DNA of 64,000 nt, taken from assembly GCA_051453625.1 (NCBI GenBank), contig JBOZIK010000001.1, positions 224,434,251-224,498,250 on the forward strand. Direction: 5' to 3'. The notes beneath the pieces are model-generated. The model ran no database searches and was not told the origin of the DNA. It saw nothing but the letters and a program-made list of their open reading frames with translations. Shown one piece after another: positions 24,236 to 36,160 of this stretch (its first letter is position 1; the number at the start of each line of letters is the position of its first letter). A program made the position numbers and the translations under genes. This DNA comes from Welwitschia mirabilis (lineage: Eukaryota > Gnetophyta > Gnetopsida > Welwitschiales).

Positions 24236-25439
24236 TTAAAGATGTTGGGATTACAACTACTATCTTGATTTTTTATAAACTAAGAATTCATCATGACTTG
24301 TTATTCTACCTCCATATAATGCTTTATTTTTCTATAGATTTCTGTAAAGATTTGATTTTGAATAGACAAAACAAATTTCTTAATATTGATTGTAAACTTT
24401 CAATGAATTTTTTGCCTAAATATTTAAGATAGCTTTGATGTTGATGTTTGCTGGGTTCTAAAACTCCTTGTTGCATTCATCTAGAATTCTTTTTCCTAAA
24501 CACAAATACTTTAATTATACTTATTTATCCTCAATAAAGTAATTAGAAATGAATTTCTTTCAAAACTATTACATGAAATGATTCCACTTAATCCACCTAT
24601 TGTTTTTAAAACATAAAGTATTCCATCATGTAATTGCATCACTTGTTAAGAACATTGCTATATATTGACTACAATCAAAATTCTTAAAATTCTTAAATTA
24701 GAATTTTTTTTGGATATATGTAACCATTGAAATTCTTATTCATATGATTTTAGAGCTTCTAATTACATCTTAATCTAATCCTCTTTTACATACTTTTGGA
24801 AATATCACTCATCCATTAAATGGGTTCTTACTTTTTCATGCAAATTTTAAATTTTATATTTATATTTACTAATTTTCTTTTAGATTTCTTCAACAGATTG
24901 AAATCCTATTAAAGAATTAGTATAATGTCATTTGAGATTTTTAATTCTTTTATTTTGAGCCTTGAGAACTCTTGGATTTATTTTCATAGGGCTTAAATAA
25001 TCTATTACTAATAACTTCCTTTCAAAATGTTTAGAATAGAATATAACTTCTTATTTGTTTATTACTGAAATTATTTATCATTTATATAGTTATACTAGTT
25101 TACATGATGAAATTCCTTAATTCTTTGCTTAAGAGAATTAATATGGATATTTACATATATATATCATTGAGGTAGCATCTTTATTTGTGGATCTTCTTCC
25201 TTCTATTTATAACATTCAAATTACTTATCCAACTATTTTTTTACTTAACAATTATTTTAACTATTTCTAACCATACTTTGATAGTTGAAGAATGCATTTA
25301 ATAGAGAAAGTTAATTAAGAATTTGTTAACTTAATTTTTCTTAAAAGGACTAAATAGCTAAAGATATGCACTCTGATGCTATTAAATCTTACTTAAAAAA
25401 TATAGATTTAATCTAAAAATCTTCTAAGTATCTAACAAA

Positions 25440-27770
25440 ACCTTCTTTAGAGTTATAGTAGATTCTAGACAAAACTCTAACATTCTATAGTATCTCTTTC
25501 GACTTTAGGTAAGTTATGGATAGAATCTTCAAATCCTATTATGCATCTATAAACTTTAATTTAGTTTTAGATTAAATGCCAATATTTTATAATGATTCTA
25601 TAGGATTTAATTAAATTATAAAGATTACGTTAAGATCCTATAGTAACTCTATAGACTTCAAATTAGTTCTTAACAAAACCTTATAGTAAATTTATAGGTT
25701 GTGATTTAGTTTAGAATCTTGATGCCCTGTGATGATATTATACACTCTAATTTTATTCTAGATGAAATATTTATATTCTATAGTAACTCTATAAGGTCTC
25801 ATTTAGTCTTGAACTAAATGTTACATAGTGGCTCTATAAATTCTAAATAAATATTAGACAAAATCCTAATATACTGTGATAAATTTATAGGCTCTTATTT
25901 AGTTAAAGAAAAATTCCTACTGTCCTATAATGAATCTATAGGCTTTAAGTTCATCCTAGATGGAAATTTGTTATCTTATAGTAACTATATATACTTCTAT
26001 TTAGTTTCAAATAAATTCTATATATCTTATAGTAACTATGTAAGCTTCAATTTATACTTAGATAGAATCATGACATCCTATAGTAATTATATAAGTTTTA
26101 ATTTAGTCTTAAATAGAACCCTATCATCCTCTAGTGATTTTACATCCTATAGATCATTCTTAGATAAAATTCTAACATAATAAAGCAAATGTATAAGATT
26201 TTATTCTATCTTAGATAGATCCATGACATCCTACAATAAATTTATATACCTTAATTTGATCATAGAAAAAACATTATTTACCTATACTAATTCTTTAAGC
26301 TCTAAAGTTTTAGACAAAATCCTAACATCATATAGTTATTTTATAGGATTTTATTTAGTTCTAAATAGAATCTTAATAATGTATGACATCTCTGTATCTT
26401 TTGATTTAGTCCTAGATAGAACTTTAATGCTTTATAGTGGCATTATAGAATCTAAATTTACATTAAACAAAACCCTGATGCCCTATAGTATTTTATAGAT
26501 GAAATGGTTATTCTATAATGAAATACTTGCATCATATAATAATTTTAAGACTCTCATTAAGAGTAATAGTAGAATATTAACACATAATACTAACTTTAAA
26601 AACTTCTATTTGCTCTAGAATAAAACAATGAGGCTTTATACTGAATTTAAAACCTTCATTAAATTTAGAAAATTTATTATTATGCTATACTAACTTTAAG
26701 ATCCTCTATTGGCTTTAAAATAAAATATTCATATCCTATAGTAATCTTACACTTTCTTATTAATGGCATACTACTACTTTATACTATTCTAAATCTCTTC
26801 TATTGATTTTAAGAGAAAATACTAGTTCCATGTAGTGATCTCAGATTATTATATTGNNNNNNNNNNNNNNNNNNNNNNNNNNNNNNNNNNNNNNNNNNNN
26901 NNNNNNNNNNNNNNNNNNNNNNNNNNNNNNNNNNNNNNNNNNNNNNNNNNNNNNNNNNNNNNNNNNNNNNNNNNNNNNNNNNNNNNNNNNNNNNNNNNNN
27001 NNNNNNNNNNNNNNNNNNNNNNNNNNNNNNNNNNNNNNNNNNNNNNNNNNNNNNNNNNNNNNNNNNNNNNNNNNNNNNNNNNNNNNNNNNNNNNNNNNNN
27101 NNNNNNNNNNNNNNNNNNNNNNNNNNNNNNNNNNNNNNNNNNNNNNNNNNNNNNNNNNNNNNNNNNNNNNNNNNNNNNNNNNNNNNNNNNNNNNNNNNNN
27201 NNNNNNNNNNNNNNNNNNNNNNNNNNNNNNNNNNNNNNNNNNNNNNNNNNNNNNNNNNNNNNNNNNNNNNNNNNNNNNNNNNNNNNNNNNNNNNNNNNNN
27301 NNNNNNNNNNNNNNNNNNNNNNNNNNNNNNNNNNNNNNNNNNNNNNNNNNNNNNNNNNNNNNNNNNNNNNNNNNNNNNNNNNNNNNNNNNNNNNNNNNNN
27401 NNNNNNNNNNNNNNNNNNNNNNNNNNNNNNNNNNNNNNNNNNNNNNNNNNNNNNNNNNNNNNNNNNNNNNNNNNNNNNNNNNNNNAGATTATTATATTGA
27501 TTTTAAAATAATAATATCTCCTTATACTAATCTTACATTCTTATATTAATTTTCAAATAGAACACTAGTGTCCTATATTAATCATAAGAGTTTTTTACTA
27601 AATCTAGAATAAAATAATGCCATCTTATATTGATATAAAGTTCTTTTATTAACTTTATAGTAAAACATTAATATCCTACAATAATCTTAGACTCTTTTGT
27701 TGAATTTGGATTATGCACTAATGTCTTATTAATATTAGGATTTTATTTTTTTTTGACTTTAGAATGGAAA
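25440..27770. repeat. 51-bp degenerate tandem array (17-codon period)
   Basis: Units of the kind TCCTATAGTAACTCTATAGG then TTTAATTTAGTCCTAGATAG recur with spacings that are mostly exactly 51 (for example 25877, 25928, 25979, 26030, 26081, 26132, then 26384, 26435, 26486, 26537, 26588, 26639). A few spacings are 43-49. About 45 units fit if the 629-N gap (26857-27485) belongs to it, and both its edges carry AGATTATTATATTG. Because 51 is a multiple of three, + frames stay open for several units, giving a 17-residue repeat such as SYSNYISFNLVLNRTLS at 25968-26180 and 26223-26498. It abuts the 3' end of the copia RNase H on its right. Whether it was ever translated is unknown. Confidence 0.85.
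26857..27485. other. Assembly gap of 629 N inside the 51-bp array
   Basis: Both edges read AGATTATTATATTG, consistent with a collapsed or unresolved tandem repeat. Confidence 0.8.
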
Positions 27771-27774
27771 TCAA

Positions 27775-28260
27775 CAATATTTGCATGTGTTTGAATATTT
27801 GAAACATCTAGTAGACTTTTTCAACTTTCTAATTAATGAAATGATATTTAATATTAATGTCCTTAGTTGCAGCATGATAAACAAAATTCTTCATTAGATC
27901 TATGATACTCTGACTATCACAATGCATGATAAACTTGATTTGACAAGGGCCAAACCAACCAATAATATCATGTATCCATAACATCTCTTTAGTGGCTTTT
28001 GTTAAGATAACATAATCAGCTTTTATAGTGGAAAGAGCAACATTGGATTATAGATAGAACATCTAGCTAATAGTTCCACCATCCAAAGGAAACATGTATT
28101 CAGTAGTATACCTTCTAATATTCCTACAACTAGCATAATCAAGATCCACATATCTTACCATATGAAAATCAACATTGCTAAAACATATAAACTAATATGT
28201 TGGATTCTCTTCAAGTAATGAAGTATTTATTTTATTGCTTTTCAATGCTCTTTTTTGGAA
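27775..28260 (-). pseudogene. Copia RNase H remnant
   Basis: Reading right to left on the - strand: DFHMVRYVDLDYASC, then EYMFPLDGGTIS, VALSTIKADYVILTKATKEM, LWIHDIIGWFGPCQIKF, IMHCDSQSIIDLMKNFVYH, AATKDINIKYHF. This follows the copia RNase H series VALSTTEAEY..V.EA..E..WL, HCD.QSAI.L..N..FH..TKHI...YH. The catalytic D-E-D set is mostly still readable, although AEY has become ADY. After the YHF motif the frame decays into the tandem array. It would have removed RNA from the hybrid. RT lies immediately upstream on the same strand. Confidence 0.85.
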
Positions 28261-29330
28261 TTATCATAAAATGAGAGACAATTCCAATTGCATGAACAAT
28301 GTCTAATCTAGTATAGATCATGATATATAGTAGGATTTCCACAAATAATATTTAAGGCATCCTTTTCATTTCTTCCTTCTCATTCTTTGAATTAGGACAA
28401 TCTTGATGAGATAATTAGAAATGTATAGCTAGATGAGTACAAGCATCTTTATAATCTAGAATGTTAAAATGTCTTAAAACTTTATCAATATACTTAGATT
28501 GACTCAACCATAATATACTTAGATTGACTCAACCATAATGTGTGATGTAATCTGCCTATAATAATCCTTATTTTAAGGATTTATTTACTAGTCCAATATC
28601 TTTAGTGGAAAAAAGTACTAAATATTTCATGATTCGGTCTTTTGATTTATTTCATGTCATTTCCAACAATCAATATATATCAACATATAACATAATAATG
28701 ATAATTATAGTTAAAGAAATCAAGTAAATATATATAAAATTACCATAATCACAACTAGAGTATCCCTGTTTCATCATAAAATCATCAAATATTTTATACC
28801 CTTAATGAGGTGCTTATTTCAACCCATAAAGAGATTTTATCTAACTACAAATTAAATTTCTATTTTCTAGTTCCAAGCCCTCTAATACATGCATATAAAT
28901 TTCCTATTCTAGATCACCATGTAGAAATCCAAACAAGCAACCATGCTAATGAAATTCAAATAGATGTGTGTTTCACAGCTAGTGAGAAAGTTCTATAAAA
29001 TTAATACTTGGTTTTTAGCTATATCCTTGTATTACCAATCATGCATTATAGAATTGTTGACCATTAACCTCTTGTTTAATGACATACATCCACTTAGATT
29101 TTAAAGGTTTTTTTCGTTTATGTAACGGAACTAAATTTCAAGTATGATTTCATTCCAAGAATTTTGTTTCTTCTTTCATAGCTTTTGATGTAATGGTATC
29201 AATTACTAGCCCACTACCATCACACTAAAATCTGTGACTTATGTGAATGCTAGATCCCCTAATATTTATCCACTCATTGGGTTGGGCATGGAAAGTGCAT
29301 AATCAATAATCTTCCCCTAGATCCATATGT
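28260..29330 (-). pseudogene. Copia reverse transcriptase remnant
   Basis: Right to left on the - strand: a KSKWMYVI-like start with NGQQFYNA and VIQGYS, then GFLHGDLEXEIYMH, GLELENRNLICS, KSLYGLK-like KSLWVEIST, YKIFDDFMMKQGYSSCDYGN, IIIIMLYVDIY where LLLYVDDML is expected, HFNILDYKDACTHLAIHF, and TRLDIVHAIG. Order and wording are those of copia RT up to the connection with RNase H. The YVDD motif has lost its second Asp (YVDIY). Stops and frameshifts are frequent. A perfect 25-bp tandem duplication interrupts it at 28488-28536. The + strand ORF at 28810-28998 is a shadow of this region. Confidence 0.85.
28488..28536. repeat. 25-bp tandem microduplication inside copia RT
   Basis: ATATACTTAGATTGACTCAA and the following CCATA occur twice in direct succession with a period of 25. 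Since 25 is not a multiple of three it shifts the reading frame. Confidence 0.9.
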
Positions 29331-29579
29331 TGTGTACCCATATTGACCAAGAAGGAACTAAGAAGATTTAAACTTTAAAATCTTAAATCCATTTAGATAT
29401 TAACTTAACAATGAAAAATGCATGTGTTAATTATCTAACAACTCCCATTACTAAGATTAAAATATTTTCTAAGAATGTTGACATCACTTTTCTTTTTTTC
29501 CTTTTGTGATTGGTTTGGAGTTTGGTGGGATGGTTTGGATGAAACAGGGTTGGGGGAGGGTGCCAGAATGGGGTGTGAT

Positions 29580-29790
29580 AAATCTTCTCGTAGGATTTAT
29601 TTCTAATCTCTTCAAGTTTATTAAGATTAATATTTTTAAATTCTAGGACTTCATTGAGATTATGATTAATCTAGAGTTACAATTAAGCTATGCAATAGGC
29701 TAAAAAAATTTATATTCCATTTTAATATGAAGATAACATACTTTACTAAAAGTAATCCTATAAGGAGACATTCTAATAGAGGTTTTATAA
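29580..29790 (-). pseudogene. Athila-like integrase C-terminal fragment
   Basis: - strand reading gives RMSPYRITFSKVCYLHIKME then YKFF and further on LILINLKRLEINPTRRF, matching the GMSPYRLVFGKACHLPVELE and ELEELR..AY series near the end of Athila/Tat integrases. The catalytic core is absent. The position left of the RT on the - strand is the expected order (RT, RNase H, integrase). Confidence 0.65.
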
Positions 29791-29799
29791 GTAGTATAA

Positions 29800-30740
29800 T
29801 ATGTCTAGAGAATATCATTTTGATGAAGTGATTAATTATGAGGTTGTAAAAAAGGAGTGGACGTAATAAGATATTTAAAGTTTCAAATGAAAATTAACAT
29901 TCATACGTCTATTCAAAAGATGCATATTTAATAATAATATTAGATAAGAGGATACAAAGTTTTGAGAAATTCTAAATGAATCTATGATTATAAATATTAC
30001 TTTTAATGAAATATCTCACATCTTTAATACATTTAAAAATAGGAAGATGACTAATAAGTTTAATTTTAATAGGATCCATGTCTATTCTATTTTTAAATAT
30101 GACATATATTAAAATAATAGCCTTAGTAAACATAAAATCATATTTCTTTAGTTAAGAACAACATTTTTCTCTTTTCAACGTGTAAGAAAAATATTAAAAT
30201 TCATAAGAATAGATTAAATAGTATATTCAATGTATAGAAAACAACATCCATAAGAACTTCCATAAAATATTCAATCATATCCAATAAAATACTCATCATA
30301 TGATGTCAAAAAATGGCTAGAGAATTACATATACTAAAAGGCATACACTTTTAATTAGGATAAAAAAAAATGTGTAAAAGTTTTCTTTTCTTAATATTTA
30401 GGAGAAATTTCTATGTTTATATAGCCTAAATATTCATGTAAAAAGAAATAATACTAATGACATCCTAACTTTCTAAATTTTAATTAAGAAAAGAAAAATG
30501 AAAGTGTTTCTTAGTTTTTATGGAATTGAGCTTACTATAGTTAAAACATATTCTCCATCCTATTTTTTCTTTTACATGATAAATTACATCATTTTCATCA
30601 TTGGTTATAGTAATTTTAGACTTTTCAAGTATACTTTTAGTAGGACTAACTTTTTAACTATTAGGGATTTAATAGATAGTATAAGCATTTATTAACTTAA
30701 GAAATTCCTTCATCATTACTTCTTTCATGTGAGTGTTAAG
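29800..30740 (-). pseudogene. Athila-like reverse transcriptase remnant
   Basis: - strand order: ITNDENDVIYHVKEKIGWR then ICFNYSKLNSIKT (family GWR.CIDYRKLN.AT), TKKHFHFSFLN, then MPFSICNSLAIF, HHMMSILLDMIEYFMEVLMD (family MPFGLCNAPATFQRCMMSIF.DM.E..MEVFMDD), then EKRKMLFLTKEI, DPIKIKLISHLP, KCIKDVRYFIKSNIYNHRFI, and NFSKLCILL. This is one of the clearest protein matches in the window. The catalytic DD has become DV, and stops and frameshifts are present. RT copied the element RNA into DNA. Gag of the same element lies to the right, and the integrase tail to the left. Confidence 0.85.
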
Positions 30741-31689
30741 TCTATATTGAGATCCTTTATAAGTATTAGCATTTTCTTTATATATATTCATAGATAGATA
30801 CCTTTAAAATTAGAAATTATTCATTTACAGTGTTTTTATATCATTTAAGTGGAGAAATTAAGGCTTGTCTTAGTGATGTGAAAAGTGTAATAAAAATAAC
30901 TATAAGAAATAGGTTTTGATATCTTAAAATGCATACTTTAAGCCTTTATAAAAGAGGCTATAGTTCAACATTTAAAATACATTCTTCACTAGAAGATTAT
31001 CTTTATGATAAATAATGTAGGGGGCTTAAATCTAACTTTATAATATGATGTTTCATATTTATAATTATATAATTGGTTAAGCATTATTATTGATTAGTGT
31101 ATTACTTATAAGGAAAATAACATCACATATTTTATATCTTTCCTAAGATTGGGTTTTTTCTAGATTAGCTTCAAGTTGAGCTAGAAGATTATCTTTCTTT
31201 TTCTGAGTCTCTTGATTTATTATTTATTCTAAACATTTAATATTTTATGCTATTTGGTTGTTAATCTCTTTTTTTTTATTGTTGATTATAATTTAGACTT
31301 TAATGAATTTTTTCAAACATCTTAAGGTTAGCTTATTTCAATGTTAGCTAGGATTCTATGAATTTGGTGCTTTATTTTATCAAATTTAATAATAAAATCA
31401 ATGATGATTTCTTTATTTATAGTTAAATGTATCTATTAAAAAAAATAAAAATTATTGTAAATGAGAAAAGGATCTTATGCTATCTAAAATATTTACTTAT
31501 TTAGCTATTATATCTTAATAGATAGAAATGGAAGGAAATTCACTAGTCTTATGTTCATTAGAAGTACAAATGGCACAAATAGAGGCTTTACTAGTTTTAT
31601 GTTATTTAAATGTCTTAAGTTGTTTTAAACTATTGGTTAATGTATTATATTTTTTTGTATTTACTTATATCAAATTGATAATTAAGTTT

Positions 31690-32125
31690 GTACATACCTC
31701 TACTTATAGTTTTGTTGGATTATTGAATTTTATTAGATGTGTCCTTAATGTTGGCTAATCTTTCCTAATTTTTAAAACTCTCAATTATATGTTCTAATGT
31801 ATCTAAAACTTCTTGAGGTTCTTTAGATGTGACATATCCTTCACGCATCACTTGGTCTTGTCAAATATTTATATAAAAAGCTTATGTTGTTCTACACTTT
31901 AAAACCATATTATGAAAATTTTATTACTAAATAATTTAAATGCTTATAGACTTTATATAAAGGTTCATCATCATGTTGTATGAAACCTATAAATTTTTAT
32001 ATAAACTGGTTAGTTCTATGTATTGAAAAGTATTTTATTAATATGTCATAGTTCAAATATTTTGATGACCTAATTAATAAAGATTTCATGGAATGTAGTT
32101 AGGCCTTTACTTTTCTTTTGATATG
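31690..32125 (-). pseudogene. Athila-like gag fragment, cut by element B
   Basis: - strand text reads LIKYFSIHRTNQFI, GFIQHDDEPLYKVYKHLN, a YGF segment, SFLYKYLTRPSDA, and SKEPQEVLDTLEHIIESF. Plant gypsy gag of this lineage has K(F/Y)FP.SRTN, F.Q.DDEPLYEAWERFK, HHGF, FYNGL, and TPEEAYELLEEMA in the same order. It is the structural coat protein of the retrotransposon particle. The upstream end stops exactly at the TCACC target site of element B. Whether the N-terminal part continues at 40434 is uncertain. Confidence 0.7.
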
Positions 32126-32130
32126 TCACC
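32126..32130. repeat. Target site duplication TCACC, left copy (element B)
   Basis: TCACC precedes the LTR edge and recurs exactly at 40429-40433 right after the other LTR ends in TTAACA. Confidence 0.8.
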
Positions 32131-33559
32131 TATTCATGGTAAAAATAAAGCTACACTTGTATCTGGCATTAAGATTTGATATTACAAGATCACCCTAAGG
32201 ACCCAAATCTTGTAAAGCCACAACCAAACTCTTACTAAATAAAAACTAGGACTTCCATTTGTAGTATAGTTTTAGTATTGTATTTTCTTAGGGATGGATG
32301 TCATAATCTAATAGTAAAGTAAACACAAAATCAAATGCAATGAAGATTTATCAAAGTAAAAGTAAAAATGAGAAGAAATATTTACAAATATTAGAGACTG
32401 AAGCTAGGAATTAAGCATAACTCTCAAAATCTAGAATAAAGATAATAGTAACATTAAGAGTTACTATAATGAAAATAGATTTGATCTATTAATAAATCAG
32501 AAATGTTAAGCTTCATCAAATCTCAAGATGATAACATAATCTCATTCATCATATGAGTGTTAATAAAAATATCAAGTAATCTTATCTCTCATATTATGTT
32601 TTTATAAGCATGAAAAGTAGATAAAATCCCCAAAGACCATCAAACATTAGTATAAACCATAGACTAATATGAAAACATGAAGAAATTACATAGAAATAAT
32701 ATAAAAGGCTCAACATACTTTAGTGCAAAATCAAGCATAATAAGTATGTAAGAACATCCACACTTGATATAAAAAATATTACTTGAAAAAATCAACTATA
32801 ATTTCTTTAATTTATTAAAGCATTAAAAGTATGTTACAAGTCACACTTGAAATCAAGAGACTAAATCAAAGAACAATAGCATATTATTAGATGAAATAGA
32901 GCAAAGTTACAATACATAATTAGAAAATATCAAGTCATAACTAAAATGCCATACTATGTTTAAAAGCTAGCTCATTCTAAGGTAATGATCTAGAAGAAAG
33001 AATGCATTAGCCTCAATGTGAAGTACAATGAAATAGAACTACCTCCTTCCAAGTATGAATGGATATGAAGTAAGGTGATAGGCCCTTTTTATAGTAAAAA
33101 TTAGGGTTAGTATGGTTGGGGTTTGTCCTTAGTTTTTGGTGAGGCAATTAGGATCTTATCTTTTAGCATTTAATGGAGTGGTTAAGGTTTCATCTTTTAG
33201 TGTTTTCAATTTTTTGATAGAATATTTAAATGTTGTAACTCACATAGCAAAAATAAATAAATAATGCAGGTTATTATGATGACTCTAACACATGAAGAAG
33301 GATTCCTCCACCAACCAGTGACACCATCACATATCATCAATACCACTCTTGTTTTATGCAAACTTAGGTCCATCTTCAAACATGTACTCTAAAATGTAAC
33401 TAAATCCTAAAAATGGCATGGGAAAAGCATCAAATTAAAGATGACATCAAAAAGATCATAACACATATTTTTATAATTCAAATAGATAAATTAATGTCTT
33501 GACTTATGATAAATTATTTTCATATATATAAATTAGATGATAATTTTTACATGTTAACA
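32131..33559 (-). repeat. 3' LTR of element B
   Basis: Aligns with 38981-40428 along its length (for example CACTTGTATCTGGCATTAAG against GCTTGTATCTTGATATTGAG near one edge and ATAATTTTTACATGTTAACA at the other). Read on the - strand it starts TGTTAACATGTAAAAATTAT, similar to the LTR start of element D (TGTTTACATATAAAAATTAC). The outer terminal dinucleotide has decayed (TA where the partner has TG). Confidence 0.8.
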
Positions 33560-33602
33560 CACACACCTCCAACTAACCTTTTACTAGTTCCTTAGTAAAA
33601 AG
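33560..33602 (-). other. PPT region of element B
   Basis: On the - strand: ACTAAGGAACTAGTAAAAGG then TTAGTTGGAGGTGTGTG directly before LTR start TGTTAACATG. It matches the PPT blocks at 5893, 14190 and 60202. Further inside, at about 33745-33790, the - strand carries TTCGAGGATAAAGTTAAACT, the typical near-3' block of plant gypsy elements. Confidence 0.6.
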
Positions 33603-36160
33603 TGTGATAAGGATAAATAACATGAAAAAGTTTTTAAGTAAAGGCATTAAGCATAATGTAAAAATGATAATAAATAAAAAAATTATGATCAAATGATGCA
33701 TTAAAATCAATTTCTAAAAGAACAAATGTGCAAATGTACAAATGCCATATCCCTCAACCAAAGTTTAACTTTATCCTCGAAGTCTGAAAAGATAGAAAAA
33801 CAATTGTAGAATTTGAGAATAAATTAATGTAAACATTAGGAGAGAAATGATTTATTTTATGTTATTTTATTAAAACTAGAAAAAGAGAAAGAAAAATAAT
33901 GCAAATTAATTCAAATCAAAACTATAATGCATAAGAGATAAAAAGGAAAAATGCTAAAACATACATGAAGAAGGAAATTATATGAGAAATGAATGACTAA
34001 TAAGGCATCAAAATGATTGTTTTAGATGAAAGTAATAAAGGAAAAGAAAAGAGGAAGAATTAATATGGATAAAAGGAAGAAATAAAGAAAAAGATAAAAA
34101 TGAAGATGATGAAGGAAGAATCAAAATGAGATGAAAAATGGATGAATATTAAGTCATAGTCTACTTCTATAAAATATCATAACCTACCAATGACATGAGA
34201 TGATTATGGACTTGGATAAAAAGCTATGTGAGAAAATATAAGATCAACCAAGAGAAATTGATGCTGGCACTGATGAGGTCTCATGACAGCACTAATTTTC
34301 TAAGCTAGATGATCTCAAGTTTGGAATCATGAATAAATATGAATGTAAGGGTTATAAAAACATAATAAGTGAGATGATAAGGTTATAGAAAAGCTTAGAA
34401 TAAATGAAAATTTAGTAAAATCAAAGCCTAAGAATCATTTAATTTCAATGATAATCTACACTAATTTGGTCCTAGCATGATTCATAAAAGGGGAGATCTC
34501 ATCACCACAAATACAAATGTATCTTCAGATATGATTTCTCAAATAAATAAAAGGGTGAATGCATGAAATATAGGATGGTAAAATAAATGGAAATTAAGTA
34601 AATGAAAATGTAACTAAAACTCACCCATGCATGCTATGAATAAATGAGACTATGAAACTAAAGTAATCATTTTATTTATTAAAATTTTAGTAAATTTTAA
34701 ATTTATCTAATGGATTTAAATGTCACACAAGTAAAGTATTAACAATTTAAACTCATGCAAATCCAAGAGTAGTAAATAAATCTTGAATACACTTATTAAA
34801 GAAAGCAACACACAAGATATCTCTAATTCTCACCTTAATTTTCTTTCTAATTTTCTATTTTACAATCNNNNNNNNNNNNNNNNNNNNNNNNNNNNNNNNN
34901 NNNNNNNNNNNNNNNNNNNNNNNNNNNNNNNNNNNNNNNNNNNNNNNNNNNNNNNNNNNNNNNNNNNNNNNNNNNNNNNNNNNNNNNNNNNNNNNNNNNN
35001 NNNNNNNNNNNNNNNNNNNNNNNNNNNNNNNNNNNNNNNNNNNNNNNNNNNNNNNNNNNNNNNNNNNNNNNNNNNNNNNNNNNNNNNNNNNNNNNNNNNN
35101 NNNNNNNNNNNNNNNNNNNNNNNNNNNNNNNNNNNNNNNNNNNNNNNNNNNNNNNNNNNNNNNNNNNNNNNNNNNNNNNNNNNNNNNNNNNNNNNNNNNN
35201 NNNNNNNNNNNNNNNNNNAATAAATGAGACTATGAAACTAAAGTAATCACCTTATTTATTAAAATTTTAATGAATTTTAAATTTATCTAATGTATTTAAA
35301 TGTTACACAAGTAAGGTATTAACAAATTAAACTCGTGCAAATCTAAGAGTAGTAAATAAATCTTGAGTACACTCATTAAAGAAAGCAATACACAAGATAT
35401 CTCCAATTCCCACCTTAATTTTCTTTCCAATTTTCCATTTTACAATCATAAGTATCTTAGTTTCAAGCATTTGATCTGATTAAGCATCTGGTATTATGGC
35501 ACTTTTATAATAGATTTAAACATGTTGTGCATGACTAATTTAGCATTAGATAAAGCTTTAATGAATGAACAAACCAATCCTTAGAACATATTACCAAAAA
35601 CTATCCATATCCCTAATGTAGCCAACCAAATCTAATAGAATAAATTAAAGAAATATTTGCTTCTAAAAAAGAATTATTTCTTCTTTTGATTTTCCTTCTC
35701 AAAAAGAAAATTTATCTAAGCACATAATAATTCATTAGATTACTATCCTAGTGAAGAAAATAATCTTATCCCCATAAATGCTTGAAAATAAAGAAGACCA
35801 TATGAAAGTAGAAATTATACCTTTTCATCCATTAACTTTCTAAAATTAAAGACCTCAAGTAAATGCAAATCCTAAAAATATAGCTCAAAATAAGAATATA
35901 TTTCTTTTAAAAAGCATAAATGCATCTAATATTAATTAAAAATTAAAATACAAAAATATCACTTCTCATGGTTATGTGAAAAGGTCACTACCCATGATTG
36001 GTAAGTGTTAAAAACTCATAGTAATATGGAGAAGATGGGTGTTCAGTGAGCCTTATAAAATAAGCCATAATAAAAGAGGTAAATAATACAATTTAATATG
36101 GTGATGTCTTATTCTATAATGTGGGTGAAATTTTGGATGACCTATGTAAAATGGCTTAAG
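33603..36160 (-). other. Internal region of element B, 3' part, no coding seen
   Basis: A/G-rich on the + strand with no supportable frame on either strand. The 351-N gap at 34868-35218 is flanked by a 229-bp repeat (34639-34867 and 35219 on). The 92-codon - strand frame at 36170-36448 has no recognisable features, and I do not call it. Confidence 0.5.

Larger units (their letters stand above)
22260..24500 (-). mobile_element. Chromovirus-like Ty3/gypsy remnant
   Basis: Read on the - strand from right to left, the order is a degenerate gag zinc knuckle (about 24180-24235, CNNYEKRGYIAKK), a protease/linker stretch without clear motif, RT (about 22850-23480) and RNase H (about 22270-22740). 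This gag-PR-RT-RH order and the RT wording are those of plant chromovirus-type gypsy elements. Integrase and chromodomain should lie left of 22260 but I could not find them. No LTR was identified, so the outer limits are uncertain. Many stops and frameshifts are present. Confidence 0.7.
27775..29330 (-). mobile_element. Ty1/copia remnant (RT and RNase H)
   Basis: A - strand copia pol fragment of the Tto1/RIRE1-like kind. Gag, protease and integrase are not seen. A Pro-rich stretch at 29500-29580 on the - strand may be the integrase-RT linker of this or a neighbouring element. The left end merges into the 51-bp array, so the 3' LTR is replaced or separated by repeats. No LTR was recognised. 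Confidence 0.75.
29480..32125 (-). mobile_element. Athila-like Ty3/gypsy remnant, interrupted by element B
   Basis: On the - strand, from right to left: gag (31690-32125), RT with the start of the connection (29800-30740), then the integrase C-terminal piece (29580-29790). Most of integrase between RT and its tail is missing, implying an internal deletion. The gag is cut at 32125-32130 by element B and should continue beyond 40428. This remnant and C-left are the only pol-bearing Athila-like sequences here and could be the enzyme donors for B and D. No LTR can be assigned with confidence. Confidence 0.7.

Noticed and set aside
24181-24432. 83-codon + strand ORF with FHSCYKLQELDF as a zinc finger
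   Set aside because: The minus strand of the same place reads as the gag zinc knuckle of the adjoining gypsy RT, which explains it better.
28810-28998. 62-codon + strand ORF
   Set aside because: Antisense shadow of the minus-strand copia RT, which has clear family text.
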